A DNA stretch of 64,000 nt from Helicobacter sp. 11S02596-1 (GTDB lineage Bacteria; Campylobacterota; Campylobacteria; Campylobacterales; Helicobacteraceae), in the NCBI RefSeq assembly GCF_002272825.1, contig NZ_MLAM01000001.1, forward strand, positions 62,001 to 126,000. Direction: 5' to 3'. Position numbers and translations under genes: made by a program. The notes under the pieces were generated by a model. The model did no database searches, had not been told where the DNA came from, and saw only the letters and a list, made by a program, of their open reading frames with translations. Of this stretch, positions 27,773-37,763 are shown one piece after another (the first letter of the stretch is position 1; the number at the start of each line of letters is the position of its first letter).

Positions 27773-30359
27773 ATGAAAAAAATCTTATTCGCACTAGGCA
27801 TATGCCTCGTATTTTCAAATGCCCAAGAAGAAACAAATTCTATAAATGATAAAATAAAATCTTATAAACTTCCTCCGCTTACACTTGAAGGCAACAAAAT
27901 AGATAATTATAATCTAACGGGGGGGGGGGCATATCGATGAAAGTTTTATCAATAATTTTCTTAGAGGCAATGGGGATATCACTTCATTACTCAAAATCAA
28001 TCCCAATGTCGAGTTTGACAATCAACAATTAAGCTCAAAAACTCCGGGCGAAATCAGCCCTGCAGATATATCGATCAATGGCGCACTCTATTATCAAAAC
28101 AACTTCCAAATTGATGGTGTAAATATGAACAATGACCTTGATCCTGCAAGCAACAATCCAAATAGCACCACAGATGTTCCAGGTCAATCGCAAGGTTTGG
28201 GGATAGATGTTTCTCTGATTAAATCGCTCAATGTTTATGATAGCAATATTTCAGCAAGTTATGGAAATTTTGAAGGGGGCGTGGTGGAGGCTATTACGAA
28301 AAATCCTGACAAAAATTTCAGCGCAAAAGCCTCTTATCAAACCACCGCTTCATCAATGACAAAATACCATATTGGGACGCTTTCACAAACAGACTTTGAC
28401 AACTCCTTTGACCGAAGTGCGCAACCCGTATTTTTCAAGCAAATCATTCGTGCAAGCGCCAGTGGTCCTATCACAAAAAATTTTGGTCTCATAGCAAGCT
28501 TTAGCACCACCTTATCAACCATACCCCTCAAGCAATACAATGCAAAAATCTATGGCGAATCCACAGACAAAGACCAGCATCGCAATATTGCTAATTATTT
28601 TCTAAAAGCCACTTACAACCCGATAGAAAATCTCTATTTAGAATCTTCCATCATTTATGCACCTTCTGACAGCGAGTATTTCATTTTCAATGGGATTAAT
28701 TCTGGATTTAATATCCAAACAGGGGGCATTCAAGCATCACTCAAAGAAAAATACATCTTCAGCTTTGCTAGTTGGAGCAACCATCTTAGCTTCTCAAATC
28801 TATCAAACAACAGAAAATCAGAGGCAAATTACTACAAATCGTGGTTTTATTCAGAGGAAAAAAACTGGTCGCCAAAAGTTGGAGAAAATAGCACAGAAGG
28901 CGCAAACGGAAATATAAAAGAAAATCAAATGGCATTAAATCTTAAAAGCGATTTAAACTTTGATGAAATTCGTATTTTTCATACCACCCACAACTTCAAC
29001 ACAGGAGTTCAGATAGGCTATACAAATGCGTATTATGAACGAGCGCAAGACCATCTGGTTGGCTCAAGCCAAAGACTCATCACAACAGCTGATACCAAGT
29101 GCGTTGAAAATGATTTTTGTTCTAATTCGCCCGTAAAAAGATTAAACCCTAGAACCAATACTTTCATTGAAACCCCCGGAGGGCAATTTTTTGGTATGGT
29201 TACCCTTTATGAAAAAGGCAAAATCAATCTAGACAACCTCAACTATGGTGCTTATATCGAAGATGATATGCAGATATGGCGATTTCACTTCCGACCGGGT
29301 TTGCGTCTTGATGGGGATACGTATATGCATAAAATCACACTTGCCCCCAGAATAGCCTTGCGCTATGAGGTTTTCAACAATCAATACGCAAATACCTCCA
29401 TCATTGCAGGCTACAATCGCTATTATGGCAGGAATCTTTTTGCTTATAGGCTCTATGATGGCAGAAATGCTCTAAAGAAGCAATACACAAGGACTGCCGC
29501 CAATATAGACTGGCGGGATGGAACACTTGTGGTAAATAAAAGCAATACCAAATTCAGAGAACTTAAAGTTCCCTACAATGATGAATTTGTTGCTGGGATT
29601 TCTCAGAAATTTTGGCAATTTGAAAGTAATTTTAAATATGTCAGGCGAAATGGACGCGATCAAATCACAAAAGTGCATTCCTCTACTGCCAAATTACCCA
29701 TTGACCCTGAGTATGATGCATTGTGTTCTAGCAAAACCTGCTTGCCACGATACGCCATCTGGACGAATAACGGCAAGAGCAATAGCGATATTTTTACCTT
29801 CAATCTCTCTACGACCAAGCCCCTAGAAATCCTCCATACCTATCATTCTATTATACTAGGAGCAGATTTTAGTATGATCCAGAGGGATTTTAATAGCTAT
29901 GCAGAAAGCCTCAATAAAAGCCAATACCAAGATCCCTATATTCTTTATGATGGCAAAAAAATTCTTTACTCACAACGCCCTGCAAGCAACTTCGCAAAAC
30001 CCTGGACAGGCAGAATCACGACCATTTCACAATTTAGTATTGCCCCTTTTAACTTCACTTGGACAAATTTTTTCAATTACTCTTCAGGCTATCAAGACAT
30101 TGTTCAAGTCGCCTATGCCACGCCTATAGGGCGAAACCAAAAGCAAAGCGAAAGCGGGCTAGATGAATATGAAAAAGTAAGCTTTAGAGATTCATTCAAC
30201 TGGGATACCCACATAGGCGCAGAAGTGAAAATGGGTGGCAAAAACAAGCTATTTGTCAATCTTGATATTTATAATCTCCTAGACAATATCAATATTGTCC
30301 AAACCAATGTTTATCAACTAGGAAGGCAATTTTGGATAGAATTCGGCTATAAATATTGA
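27773..30359 (+). pseudogene. TonB-dependent outer-membrane receptor, phase-variable (OFF)
   Basis: Translation starts at 27773 (AAGGA 9 bases upstream) with a signal peptide MKKILFALGICLVFSNAQ. After 'NLT' it enters an 11-G tract (27919-27929) and stops five codons past it. The frame that continues as HIDESFINNFLRGNG needs one G fewer (10) or two more (13); it then gives 861 aa. The plug domain follows ('NFQIDGVNMNNDLDP', 'SYGNFEGGVVEAITK'), then a long barrel ending '...WIEFGYKY' with the aromatic C-terminus of outer-membrane proteins. No other damage is visible, so this is a switched-off gene rather than a decayed one. Internal starts such as 28125 would lack a signal peptide. The ligand is unknown; iron complexes are likely. 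Confidence 0.85.
27919..27929 (+). repeat. Poly-G tract (11 G), OFF
   Basis: Eleven consecutive G preceded by CTAAC and followed by CA. The count puts the downstream receptor frame out of register. Ten or thirteen G would restore it. Confidence 0.95.
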
Positions 30360-30422
30360 TATAGTTTTAATCCATAAAGCTATACAATTGAAGAAATTTC
30401 ACTCCGGAAGGGAAAAATTCTT

Positions 30423-31820
30423 ATGACAATAGCCATACTTTGTGGGGGTTCAGGGACAAGATTGTGGCCACTTTCACGATCATTATTGCCCAAGCAGTTT
30501 GTCCCACTTTTAGACAATCAATCATTTTTCACACAAACATTGCTGAGAAATATCCCCATTATCGAGGCTTTCGGGGGGCATTATCAAATCATTGCCAATC
30601 AAGATCATTATTTTCTCGCCCAAGACCAAGCCAAAAAAGCCGGTGTCAATATCGCAAACTATATCTTAGAATCCATCGGCAAAAACACCGCACCAGCGCT
30701 TGTTTTTAGCGCATTAGATGCGATCAAAAATTATGAAGAAGATGAGATTATTTTGGCATTGCCTAGCGATCATTTGATCAAAAATACCCAAAACTACCAA
30801 GACGCTATCAAAAAAGCTGTGCAATACGCCCAAGCAGGCTATCTTGTAACCTTTGGTATCAAGCCATCAAGCCCCCATACTGGCTATGGCTATATCCAAT
30901 GCAAAAACAACGAAGATGTCGAAAAATTTGTCGAGAAACCCTGTTTGGAGCTTGCCAAAACCTATCTTGAAGAGAAAAATTATTTTTGGAATAGCGGGAT
31001 GTTTTGTTTCAAGGCTTCCTGTTTGCTTGATGAAATGCAACGTTACGCAAAAGAAATCTATGAAATCTGCAAAAGTGTTTATGAAATATCCAAAAAAGAT
31101 GGGCAATACATTCGCCTAGACCCTGAAATATCAAAACAAATCCCTGATATCAGCATTGATTATGCCCTGATGGAAAAAAGCCAAAATGTCAAATGTGTCA
31201 TCGGGGATTTTTGCTGGAATGACGTAGGGAGCTTTGAATCCCTCGATGAAGAATGGGAAAAAGACGAAAATGGCAATGCTTCCAAAAGCACGCTCATCGC
31301 CACAGAAAGCAAAAATAATTTTGTCATTTCAGATAAAATTGTCGTTACCATTGGGGTCGATGATCTCATCGCTATCGATACAAATGACTCGTTACTTATC
31401 ACCAAAAAAGGGCAATCCCAAAAAATAAAAGATGTCCTCAAGCAACTCAAAATCTCCCACCCCAATCTCGCCCAAATCCACACAACCGCCTATCGCCCGT
31501 GGGGAAATTACACCGTTTTGCTCGAATCCCCCAACTACAAAATCAAACAAATCATTGTCAAGCCCAAATCCCGCCTCAGCCTGCAAAAACATTTTCATCG
31601 CAACGAACACTGGACCATAGTCAGCGGGAGTGCTGTGGTTACCATCGGGGAAAAGCAAATCTTTTTGAAAGCCAATGAATCTACCTATATCCCGATGGGG
31701 CAGCTCCACCGCTTGGAAAATCCAGGCAAAATCGATCTGGTAATCATCGAGATACAAGTTGGGGAATACCTTGGTGAAGACGATATTATCAGGATTGAAG
31801 ATGATTTCAAAAGGTGCTAA
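30423..31820 (+). CDS. manC: Mannose-1-phosphate guanylyltransferase / mannose-6-phosphate isomerase
   Basis: 465 aa, bifunctional type. The N-terminal pyrophosphorylase signature CGGSGTRLWPLSR makes GDP-mannose. 'FVEKPCLELAKTYLEEKNYFWNSGMF' is the sugar-binding region. The C-terminal cupin ('RPWGNYTVLLE', 'LSLQKHFHRNEHW') is the phosphomannose isomerase domain. GDP-mannose feeds gmd and fcl downstream for GDP-L-fucose, used in Lewis-type O-antigens in Helicobacter. AAGGG lies about 11 bases upstream. It starts 63 bp after the phase-variable receptor on the same strand, with a possible own -10 (TACAAT near 30385). Confidence 0.95.
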   Translation: MTIAILCGGSGTRLWPLSRSLLPKQFVPLLDNQSFFTQTLLRNIPIIEAFGGHYQIIANQDHYFLAQDQAKKAGVNIANYILESIGKNTAPALVFSALDAIKNYEEDEIILALPSDHLIKNTQNYQDAIKKAVQYAQAGYLVTFGIKPSSPHTGYGYIQCKNNEDVEKFVEKPCLELAKTYLEEKNYFWNSGMFCFKASCLLDEMQRYAKEIYEICKSVYEISKKDGQYIRLDPEISKQIPDISIDYALMEKSQNVKCVIGDFCWNDVGSFESLDEEWEKDENGNASKSTLIATESKNNFVISDKIVVTIGVDDLIAIDTNDSLLITKKGQSQKIKDVLKQLKISHPNLAQIHTTAYRPWGNYTVLLESPNYKIKQIIVKPKSRLSLQKHFHRNEHWTIVSGSAVVTIGEKQIFLKANESTYIPMGQLHRLENPGKIDLVIIEIQVGEYLGEDDIIRIEDDFKRC

Positions 31821-31977
31821 CGACACACAAAACCCATCTAAAGGATGCATTAACAAAACCTTAGAAAACCCACTCCCCGCAAGTTAAACAAGTGGCATAA
31901 GCACAAAACAACATTGGGGCGAGAGAATCAAAATCCCTTAAGAATGCAGGGCGATTTATCCTGATAGTGAGTTCAAA

Positions 31978-31999
31978 TTTGTTGGCAAAACAAACCGAG
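31978..31999 (+). repeat. Degenerate relic of the GGTCTTCAG-family hairpin
   Basis: TTTGTT/AACAAA stem with the trailing CAAACCGAG of the family at its 3' side, but the 5' frame is eroded to GTTCAAAT. It lies in the 283-bp manC-gmd spacer, which otherwise holds only the gmd upstream region. Confidence 0.4.
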
Positions 32000-32103
32000 C
32001 AAGCATATAATCAAGCCAATGCCGTTAAATATGTTAAAATAAGGCAAAATTTTTATCCCGACCCAAAAGATCTCAAATAAAAACATTAAACGAAAGGCAC
32101 TAG

Positions 32104-33216
32104 ATGAAAGTCGCATTGATTACAGGTATCACCGGACAAGACGGGGCTTATTTAGCAGAATTTTTACTCAAAAAAGGCTACCAAGTCCACGGGATCAAAC
32201 GCAGAAGCTCACTTTTTAACACCGATCGTATCGATCACCTCTATCAAGACCCCCATATTCACAATCGCGATTTTATCCTCCATTATGGCGATATGACCGA
32301 TTCGATGAATCTCACACGCATTATCCAAGAAGTCCAGCCCGATGAAATCTACAATCTCGCAGCAATGAGCCACGTAGCCGTCTCATTTGAAACCCCCGAA
32401 TACACCGCAAATGCCGATGGTATTGGGACTTTGAGGATTTTAGAAGCTGTGAGATTGCTAGGCTTAATCCAAAAAACCAGAATCTACCAAGCCTCAACAA
32501 GCGAACTTTTTGGCAAAGTAGCAGAAATCCCCCAAAAAGAAAGCACCCCATTTTACCCCCGTTCTCCCTATGCGTGCGCCAAGCTTTATGCCTATTGGAT
32601 CACAATAAATTACCGAGAAGCTTATGGGATTTTTGCAAGCAATGGCATTTTATTCAATCACGAAAGCCCGATTCGTGGCGAGACTTTTGTAACACGAAAA
32701 ATCACACGGGCTGTGGCAAAAATTGCCTTTGGACTTCAAGACAAACTTTATCTTGGGAATCTCTCTGCCAAGCGGGACTGGGGACACGCCAAAGACTATA
32801 TTCGGATGATGTGGATGATACTCCAAGCCCAGAATGCCGATGATTGGGTTATCGCTACAGGCGTTACGACAGAAGTGCGTGAATTTGTCAAGATGGCGTT
32901 TGGAGAAGTGGGCATTACGATTGAGTTCAAAGGCGAGGGCATAGATGAGAAAGGCTACATCGCCCAATGCGAAAACAAAGATTTCCAGCTCCCTATTGGC
33001 AAAGAAGTCGTCTGCGTAGATGCTCGATATTTCCGCCCTACAGAAGTCGATCTGCTCATTGGCGATGCTAGTAAAGCCAAAAACGAATTGGGTTGGATCC
33101 CTGAATACGATCTAAAAACACTCGTAAAAGAAATGATGTGTGCCGATCTCAAACTAATGCAAAAAGACAAATATCTCCAAGATGGCGGTTATGAGATCTT
33201 GAGTTATTTTGAATAA
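32104..33216 (+). CDS. gmd: GDP-mannose 4,6-dehydratase
   Basis: 370 aa, extended short-chain dehydrogenase. The NADP-binding '[19 protein letters not shown]' and 'IKRRSS' are Gmd signatures; the catalytic YxxxK is '[10 protein letters not shown]'; '[18 protein letters not shown]' is the conserved substrate loop. Makes GDP-4-keto-6-deoxymannose, the first step to GDP-L-fucose. Ribosome site AAAGG 7 bases upstream. It follows manC after 283 bp and precedes fcl by 33 bp, the order remembered from H. pylori HP0043-HP0045. Confidence 0.97.
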   Translation: MKVALITGITGQDGAYLAEFLLKKGYQVHGIKRRSSLFNTDRIDHLYQDPHIHNRDFILHYGDMTDSMNLTRIIQEVQPDEIYNLAAMSHVAVSFETPEYTANADGIGTLRILEAVRLLGLIQKTRIYQASTSELFGKVAEIPQKESTPFYPRSPYACAKLYAYWITINYREAYGIFASNGILFNHESPIRGETFVTRKITRAVAKIAFGLQDKLYLGNLSAKRDWGHAKDYIRMMWMILQAQNADDWVIATGVTTEVREFVKMAFGEVGITIEFKGEGIDEKGYIAQCENKDFQLPIGKEVVCVDARYFRPTEVDLLIGDASKAKNELGWIPEYDLKTLVKEMMCADLKLMQKDKYLQDGGYEILSYFE

Positions 33217-33249
33217 ACCCCTCAAAAGCTTTTAAAACCAAGGAAAAAA

Positions 33250-34209
33250 ATGGATAAAAATTCTAAAATATTCGTCGCTGGGCACAAAGGATTGGTAGGT
33301 TCAGCTATTATTAATGCCTTAAAAGCAAAAGGTTATGACAATCTCATTGTAAAAACCCACGCCGAGCTTGATTTGTGCGATTTTGCCCAAACGCAAGCCT
33401 TTTTTGAAAAAGAAGCCCCTGAATATGTTTTTTTAGCAGCTGCAAAGGTCGGGGGTATCTATGCAAACAATCGCTACCGCGCTGATTTCATCTACCAAAA
33501 TCTTTCTATCCAAAACAATATCATCTATAATGCCTACCAGCACCAAACAAAAAAACTCTTGTTTTTGGGCTCAAGCTGCATTTATCCCAAAAATGCCCCC
33601 CAGCCCATCAAAGAATCCTACCTGCTTAGCAATGAACTTGAATACACAAACGAACCCTACGCTATTGCCAAGATCGCAGGATTGAAGATGTGCGAGGCTT
33701 TTAATCTCCAATATGATTGCAATTTTATCGCCGCAATGCCTACAAATCTCTATGGGGAAAATGATAATTTTGATCTGGAAACCTCCCACGTCTTGCCCGC
33801 TTTGATTGCAAAATTCCACCAAGCCAAAACAAACTCCGCAAATTCCGTAACTCTGTGGGGCACTGGCGCGCCTAGGAGGGAATTTCTCCATAGTCTTGAT
33901 ATGGCAGAAGCTTGTGTTTATATGATGGAAAACATCGATTTTAAAGACCTAATAAAAGAATCCCAAGAAGTCAAAAATACGCACATCAATATCGGTTATG
34001 GAAGCGATATTAGTATCAAAGAGCTGGCTTTGTTGGTGCAAAAAATCGTGGGCTTTGAAGGCGAAATCATTTTTGATGCCTCAAAACCTGATGGCACGTA
34101 TCAAAAACTCCTAGATTCCTCAAAACTCAATCAACTCGGCTGGCGACCCAAAATCACGCTTGAACAAGGTATTCAAAAGGTATATGAATGGTATCTAAAA
34201 CAAAAATGA
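33250..34209 (+). CDS. fcl: GDP-L-fucose synthase
   Basis: 319 aa, epimerase-reductase that completes GDP-L-fucose. The Rossmann motif is 'VAGHKGLVGSAII'; the catalytic Ser lies in 'FLGSSCIYPKNAPQPI' and YxxxK in 'PYAIAKIAG'. Ribosome site AAGGA 6-7 bases upstream. The stop overlaps the start of the flippase gene (ATGA), implying translational coupling of sugar synthesis and glycan export. Confidence 0.97.
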   Translation: MDKNSKIFVAGHKGLVGSAIINALKAKGYDNLIVKTHAELDLCDFAQTQAFFEKEAPEYVFLAAAKVGGIYANNRYRADFIYQNLSIQNNIIYNAYQHQTKKLLFLGSSCIYPKNAPQPIKESYLLSNELEYTNEPYAIAKIAGLKMCEAFNLQYDCNFIAAMPTNLYGENDNFDLETSHVLPALIAKFHQAKTNSANSVTLWGTGAPRREFLHSLDMAEACVYMMENIDFKDLIKESQEVKNTHINIGYGSDISIKELALLVQKIVGFEGEIIFDASKPDGTYQKLLDSSKLNQLGWRPKITLEQGIQKVYEWYLKQK

Positions 34210-35897
34210 AAAAAAGTATTTTTTTTGGCAGTATAAAAAAATTCCGCCAGCTTATCAATCGGAGAGATAAAATTATCATTATCTTTTTATTGATTGCGAC
34301 CATTTTGCTTTCAGTCATCGAAACATTTGGTATCAGCATTATTATGCCATTCATCACATTTGCCAGCACGCCGGATATGATTTTTCAAAACAAGATTTCA
34401 AAATTTATTTATGATTTTTTTGGCTTTGGTTCAACATTAAGTTTTATGCTTACTTTTAGCTTTGGATTGATTGTTTTTTATATCTTCAGAGCATTTTACA
34501 ATATTGGCTATACCTACGCCATCAACCGCTTTGCTTTCAGAAAATACCATTATTTTTCTTACAAACTTTTTTGCAAAAATATGGATCTGACCTATCTGGA
34601 ATTTACCAACAAAAATGCCGACAAGATTCGGAGTGCCATCGTTTCTGAATGCCTTGTGGTTGCCAACTCTATCAATCATATTTTGATTATAGTTTCAGAA
34701 ATTTTTACCGTCTTGCTTTTGTATGTTCTCTTGCTTTTGGTGAGCTGGAAGATGACGATCGTTTTGAGTGTGATTTTGGGGATCAAGATACTATTTATCA
34801 CAAAATGGCTCTCCAAAGTCATCAAAAATCAAGGCGATATCCGTGTGCAAATGGAAGAAAGATTTTTTAAAATCCTCTCAAAAAATCTGGGAAATTTTAA
34901 GATTATCAAACTCAAGGGCAATGAAGAAAATGTTTATGAAGCCTTTGATGATACGGGCAAAAAACGAGCCAATGCCCAAACCATCTATCAAGTCGTCGGG
35001 CAGATCCCTAAAAATATCTTAGAAACCGTGGGTTTTGGTATCCTCATTGGAAGCGTGGCATATGTGCTTTATCAATACAATGATGCCAGTGCCGTGTTGC
35101 CTATCATTTCGATGTATGCCTTAGCGCTCTATCGTATCTTACCCTCCATAAATAAAATAATGCAAAGCTATAGCTTTGTAGCTTTTTGCCAAAAATCCCT
35201 CGATGTCATCTATAGTGAATTGACTTACAAAAACCAAGAAGAAGGGAATGAAAAACTTGATTTTAACGATAGTATCACACTCAAAAATATCACTTTTGGC
35301 TATACACCCCAAAAACCTATTATCAAGGATTTTAACCTCACTATCCAAAAAGGTGAAAAAATCGCTTTTATCGGTCCAAGCGGGGCAGGAAAATCGACGC
35401 TCATTGATGTGATTATTGGCATCTATGAGCCTGATTCTGGGGAAATCACTATCGATAAAACCAAGCTCACAAACAAAAATATCAAAACGTGGAGAAAAAA
35501 AATAGGCTATATCCCCCAAAGCATTTATTTGTTTGATGGCAGTGTCGCAGAAAATGTAGCTTTTGGGAGCAAAATAGACAAAGACAGGCTGATTTGGGCG
35601 TGCAAAATGGCAAATATTTATGATTTTTTGATGGAGAAAGATGGCTTGGATACGCTTGTAGGCGATGGGGGTATCAAACTCAGCGGGGGGCAAAAACAAC
35701 GTGTTGGGATCGCAAGGGCAATTTATGACAACCCTGAAATCCTCGTGCTTGATGAGGCTACAAGCGCCCTAGATACGGACACGGAGACAAAAATAATGGA
35801 TGAAATCTACAAAATCGCCAAGGATAAAACCCTCCTTGTCATCGCCCACAGACTCAGCACCATCGAAAGATGTGAAAGAAAAATCAAAATAGGGTGA
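34206..35897 (+). CDS. wzk: ABC-type lipid-linked oligosaccharide flippase (Wzk/PglK family)
   Basis: 563 aa, ABC exporter half-transporter. Six membrane helices occupy about residues 20-310, including 'ETFGISIIMPFITFAS', which closely resembles Campylobacter PglK. The ATPase has Walker A GPSGAGKST, signature LSGGQKQR, Walker B 'ILVLDEATSALD' and the H-loop 'VIAHRLSTI'. PglK flips undecaprenyl-linked heptasaccharide; the H. pylori homologue Wzk flips O-antigen. Linkage to gmd-fcl favours O-antigen. I start at 34206, in the fcl ATGA overlap. The protein ends '...ERCERKIKIG', about ten residues shorter than family members, after all catalytic motifs, so it is probably still functional. Confidence 0.88.
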   Translation: MKKSIFFGSIKKFRQLINRRDKIIIIFLLIATILLSVIETFGISIIMPFITFASTPDMIFQNKISKFIYDFFGFGSTLSFMLTFSFGLIVFYIFRAFYNIGYTYAINRFAFRKYHYFSYKLFCKNMDLTYLEFTNKNADKIRSAIVSECLVVANSINHILIIVSEIFTVLLLYVLLLLVSWKMTIVLSVILGIKILFITKWLSKVIKNQGDIRVQMEERFFKILSKNLGNFKIIKLKGNEENVYEAFDDTGKKRANAQTIYQVVGQIPKNILETVGFGILIGSVAYVLYQYNDASAVLPIISMYALALYRILPSINKIMQSYSFVAFCQKSLDVIYSELTYKNQEEGNEKLDFNDSITLKNITFGYTPQKPIIKDFNLTIQKGEKIAFIGPSGAGKSTLIDVIIGIYEPDSGEITIDKTKLTNKNIKTWRKKIGYIPQSIYLFDGSVAENVAFGSKIDKDRLIWACKMANIYDFLMEKDGLDTLVGDGGIKLSGGQKQRVGIARAIYDNPEILVLDEATSALDTDTETKIMDEIYKIAKDKTLLVIAHRLSTIERCERKIKIG

Positions 35898-36402
35898 TAA
35901 ACACCCTGCTATAGTTTGGAAATTTGATACGTTTATATTTTGCCCAACTCGCTGTTTAAAAGCCCAAATCCTAAAGATTGCTCGCACCAAATAGCCCTCA
36001 TTCGTTCTTAAAATCGCTTCTCACGCTGGAGTGATGAGTTTGTGTATTCAAGACAAGCTGCATAGGTTTTATCAAGATTTATAAAGAAATCCAAAAACTA
36101 TTTTCTAACAACAAAAGCCAATGATTGTATTTAAAAAATATTTTACCCGTTTGCGTGGTTATTTTATAGCTTTGTGGCATATTACCCCACGCCTATGGTT
36201 TTTATTACGACCTTATGAATCTTAAAAACAATTTCAAAAAGTCAAGTCCTTTATCATTTCTTTAGGATTTACAAGTCTTGAAAAGGATTTTACACGATAA
36301 CAACACACAAGCAGAATATGAATCAATAGTATCAAAAACAAGGGGATAAAGCACTAAAATCAATCGCCCAAATAGGATAGAAACACCCTATTTGGAAAAT
36401 AC
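35898..36402. other. Non-coding spacer between flippase and outer-membrane protein genes
   Basis: About 505 bp with no convincing gene. It includes a short open stretch near 36150-36226 reading RLRGYFIALWHITPRLW, which may be a remnant of a lost gene or chance. The only clear structure is the hairpin at 36368-36395. Confidence 0.6.
36368..36395 (-). terminator. Hairpin after the first Hof-family gene
   Basis: A perfect 9-bp stem CCAAATAGG/CCTATTTGG with a 10-base loop, 8 bases past the stop codon of the minus-strand gene. No strong T run follows, so termination is inferred from position. Confidence 0.5.
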
Positions 36403-37635
36403 TTAAAAAGAAAGTTTGCTAAACAGCACTAAGGAATTAGCATTTTTTGAAAGAGAACCGCCAGAATTTACATAAGCACCCCCAACATCCAAAGCAGCGT
36501 CCTTGCCTTTATAGGCACGATACATCGTTGCCAAAGAAATTTCATTATAAGACCCGCCGGCATAGAGAAAATCGATCTTGAATTTATCGGTATCATAGCC
36601 TAAAAAGACATAACCCGAGTAAGCCCCTCTAGCCAGATAATTCGAAGACCCCAAGCCATTGACATATTTTCCATAAAATCTCATTTTGTCATTCACTGAC
36701 CAAATGCCTGCCCCGCTATCAACCTGATAATACCCTGCCCCAGCCTTAAAAGCCTGGTATTTCAACTCTTCTTCAATCAGCACCAGAAACGTATTATCGC
36801 CTTTGCTTTTTGCATTAGCAGTATCATTATAGGGCAAATTGCCATAAACCCCTATAGAAACATTTCTAGCTTCCGTATTTTGGAACATAAATTTCAACGT
36901 TGTAGTGGCTTTGAAAGAATCATTAGAATAAGTATAACCAGCGTTGAAGCCCGCTTGCAAAAGACCTTTATTATTATAAACACCGCCGGCTGAAACAACA
37001 TTGGTATTATAGAGAACATACGGATTGAAGCTAAAGCCGGATGCTTTAAATCCAAGACCCCCAGACAAAACCTCTCCACCGATAACTTTTTCTTTGATTG
37101 TGGGATTGTAAGTTTTCATCCAGCTGAGTTCTGAACCATATCTGCCTAGCTGTTTCCCAAGACCAAGCTTTGAATCCATCAGGGTTCCCCACACATCAAA
37201 AAACCCACTTGTATAGCGAATCGCACCCCCTTGGATGGGTCCAGCTATCCAATCTGATCCGATAAACTCATCAGACATAAATCTACCCAAAGCAAACTTG
37301 AATCCCTCATTGCCATACCGCACATACAAATCAGAAAAATCTCCCAAATCGGTATAGTAAGACTTTGAATAAGCCTCTGAACTATAGAAAAGAGGAAGCA
37401 CAGCGACCACACCCGCACCAGAACTCCAGCCAGAACCCATATTCCAACTCACACCAACCCGTGATTGAAGACCCGCATAAGAGCTTTGTGCGTTGCTACC
37501 TGCTGTCTCGGTATTGTGTAGCCCTTGATTATAAAATCCAGCGACCCAGCCAAATTGCTTGAGCTCCATCGCATTACTCAGGCTAAATCCCGCCACAAGC
37601 GCTAACACCATCGAACCAAAATATTTTTTCTTCAT
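36403..37635 (-). CDS. Hof-family outer-membrane protein (array member 1)
   Basis: 410 aa with a cleavable signal peptide (MKKKYFGSMVLALVAGFSLSNA). The mature part alternates hydrophobic and polar residues with many aromatic and Gly residues, and ends '...SLVLFSKLSF' with the terminal Phe needed for BAM recognition. It shares 'DLYVRYGNEGFKFALGRF...SDWIAGPIQGGAIRY' with the next two genes, pointing to paralogues. The family resembles the H. pylori Hof porin-like proteins. I start at 37635 (AAGGAG, 5-base spacing) rather than GTG 37641. No substrate can be assigned. Confidence 0.8.
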   Translation of the reverse strand: MKKKYFGSMVLALVAGFSLSNAMELKQFGWVAGFYNQGLHNTETAGSNAQSSYAGLQSRVGVSWNMGSGWSSGAGVVAVLPLFYSSEAYSKSYYTDLGDFSDLYVRYGNEGFKFALGRFMSDEFIGSDWIAGPIQGGAIRYTSGFFDVWGTLMDSKLGLGKQLGRYGSELSWMKTYNPTIKEKVIGGEVLSGGLGFKASGFSFNPYVLYNTNVVSAGGVYNNKGLLQAGFNAGYTYSNDSFKATTTLKFMFQNTEARNVSIGVYGNLPYNDTANAKSKGDNTFLVLIEEELKYQAFKAGAGYYQVDSGAGIWSVNDKMRFYGKYVNGLGSSNYLARGAYSGYVFLGYDTDKFKIDFLYAGGSYNEISLATMYRAYKGKDAALDVGGAYVNSGGSLSKNANSLVLFSKLSF

Positions 37636-37726
37636 TCTCACTCCTTTTTGTTACGTCTGATTGAGACGAGGAATATTACAAATAATCAAAAAGAATTTTT
37701 TAGACTTAAGTCAAGAATAAAGAAGC

Positions 37727-37744
37727 GACCATCCGAAGATGGTC
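37727..37744 (-). terminator. Hairpin terminator after Hof array member 2
   Basis: On the minus strand GACCATC-TTCG-GATGGTC, a stable stem with a UUCG tetraloop, followed by GCTTCTTTATTCTT. It lies 20 bases past the stop. Confidence 0.65.
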
Positions 37745-37763
37745 AGAAGAAAATGAAGCGTGT

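Noticed and set aside
28125-30359. Internal ATG at 28125 as the real start of the first receptor
   Set aside because: It would remove the signal peptide and half of the plug domain; coding sequence clearly continues upstream to the poly-G tract.
35139-35699. 186-codon minus-strand frame opposite the flippase ATPase domain
   Set aside because: Shadow of the Walker/signature region; no start signal.
36150-36226. A complete small gene in the spacer after the flippase
   Set aside because: Only a fragment is open, without a start signal or recognisable family; kept as a possible remnant.
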